This document shows positions 45,444 through 46,026 of a stretch of 46,026 nucleotides of DNA, in pieces. Made by a program: the position numbers and the translations under genes. Below the pieces are notes generated by a model. The model saw only the letters and a list, made by a program, of their open reading frames with translations. It did no database searches and was not told where the DNA came from. How positions within the stretch are numbered: position 1 is the first letter of the stretch; each line of letters opens with the position of its first letter. This DNA is from Desulfocapsa sp. (GTDB taxonomy: Bacteria > Desulfobacterota > Desulfobulbia > Desulfobulbales > Desulfocapsaceae): NCBI GenBank assembly GCA_022712975.1, contig JAFLJO010000085.1, positions 1-46,026 on the forward strand, in the 5' to 3' direction.

Positions 45444-45560
45444 ATGGACCCCAGTTTAGTCAAAACGTTTCCCGAAATAGAAGATCCATCAGCCATTTTC
45501 CAAAAAATATCTGAATTGACACAAAAGCCAATTGCCAATAGGGTCAAAATCGAAAGTTAA
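45444..45560 (+). CDS. Possible 38-residue peptide
   Basis: An ATG with an AGGAAG ribosome-binding site seven bases upstream opens a 38-residue frame (MDPSLVKTFPEIEDPSAIFQ at the start). It could be a small gene or the start of a truncated one; no relatives recalled. Confidence 0.3.
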   Translation: MDPSLVKTFPEIEDPSAIFQKISELTQKPIANRVKIES

Positions 45561-45681
45561 AAAACACGCCTGAATTGCCGGGTATTATCGAAATATCAAG
45601 GTAAATCGGCTTGTTTTTAAGTAATTAGCAGGTGTTGTTGCCGGATTCTTCGCTGAATATGGCGGGGGAAAGTGGGCGATT

Positions 45682-45933
45682 GTGCTTTGTACTGAAGTAG
45701 TTATGCCTATTGAAAAGGATTTGAAGTTGGTGAGTCAGGAATTATCGAAAGAATCAGTAGTAAATAGTGAGATAATGCGCCTCAAAGAGCTACATGAAGA
45801 CGGTGATTATTTTTCGGTAGTAATCAAATCTCCCCAACTTATAGTTAAGATTATTGACGTTCTCGCTAGCTATGATGAAGAATGGAGAGCCTCTTGCAAA
45901 ATCCCACAGAGCAGCGGGTTTATTAGCGCTTGA
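45682..45933 (+). CDS. Hypothetical protein, possibly truncated
   Basis: A frame of 83 residues starting at a GTG, extendable upstream in frame for about 20 residues (AGVVAGFFAEYGGGKWAIVL), so the beginning may be lost. Contents such as KDLKLVSQELSKESVV and FSVVIKSPQLIVKIIDVLAS are protein-like. No family recognised. Bases 45,934-46,026 show nothing. Confidence 0.4.
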   Translation: MLCTEVVMPIEKDLKLVSQELSKESVVNSEIMRLKELHEDGDYFSVVIKSPQLIVKIIDVLASYDEEWRASCKIPQSSGFISA

Positions 45934-46026
45934 TGACAAAAAAGAAAGTACCTGATTCATTTTGGTAAAATAAGCTTGCGACTTCAAACCAATAGAATCA
46001 TTAACATAGGCTAAGACCCCGTGAAT

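Overview
The window reads as two pieces of DNA of different ancestry joined at about 31.8 kb. The left part (1 to about 31,800) is AT-rich and carries genes typical of anaerobic, sulfate-reducing or sulfur-cycling Desulfobacterota (Desulfobulbales-like): futalosine-route menaquinone genes (chorismate dehydratase, UbiX-like, MqnP), a TAT-exported FeS protein with a hexaheme cytochrome c and an NrfD-type membrane subunit, DUF374 acyltransferase, CbiA-like synthase and two-CW-type small proteins. The right part (about 31,805 to the end) is richer in GC and reads as gammaproteobacterial housekeeping DNA: the 3' end of coaD followed by an Allochromatium-type ferredoxin, cytochrome c4, ybiT, cvfB, ylqF, yehS and the rarA-lolA-ftsK cluster. 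At the join a gene is broken on each side, so this may be a metagenome assembly chimera or, less likely, a real recombination. The organism assignment is inference from protein flavour and gene order; no search was run.

Left layout: cbiA (partial), DUF374 acyltransferase and uvrB on the minus strand; a NarL-type regulator; a second, smaller break near 4.7 kb where an N-terminally truncated amidohydrolase abuts the tail of an antisense gene; mqnA-ubiX-mqnP; a toxin-antitoxin pair; purC; a sigma-54 activator with a degenerate receiver and a cyclic-nucleotide-binding protein; a secreted nuclease; the FeS/cytochrome/NrfD module; a pentapeptide-repeat envelope protein; a chemosensory operon cheA-cheW-cheB-cheR-response regulator (21-24 kb region, all minus, no receptor gene); an FKBP isomerase; a 55-residue Cys-rich ORF with hisI-hisG-engB; a CW-rich small protein; lepA; a membrane protein; and an intact cas2 beside a beheaded cas1 with no CRISPR array.

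Right layout: coaD fragment, ferredoxin, small membrane proteins, an envelope-anchored hypothetical, an outer-membrane beta-barrel preceded by four 7-bp tandem repeats, a TauE/SafE-type metal-handling membrane protein whose stop codon lies in the end of a miniature transposon, a diheme cytochrome c4, then a long minus-strand run ending in ftsK.

The most unusual non-coding signal is a family of hairpin elements (12.2, 25.1, 29.8, 34.7 kb, with relatives at 7.9 and 31.7 kb) built from a central stem flanked by two different arms drawn from three recurring arm modules. One member (34.7 kb) sits in the gammaproteobacterial part, which either argues for a shared genome or for a mobile element crossing between community members.
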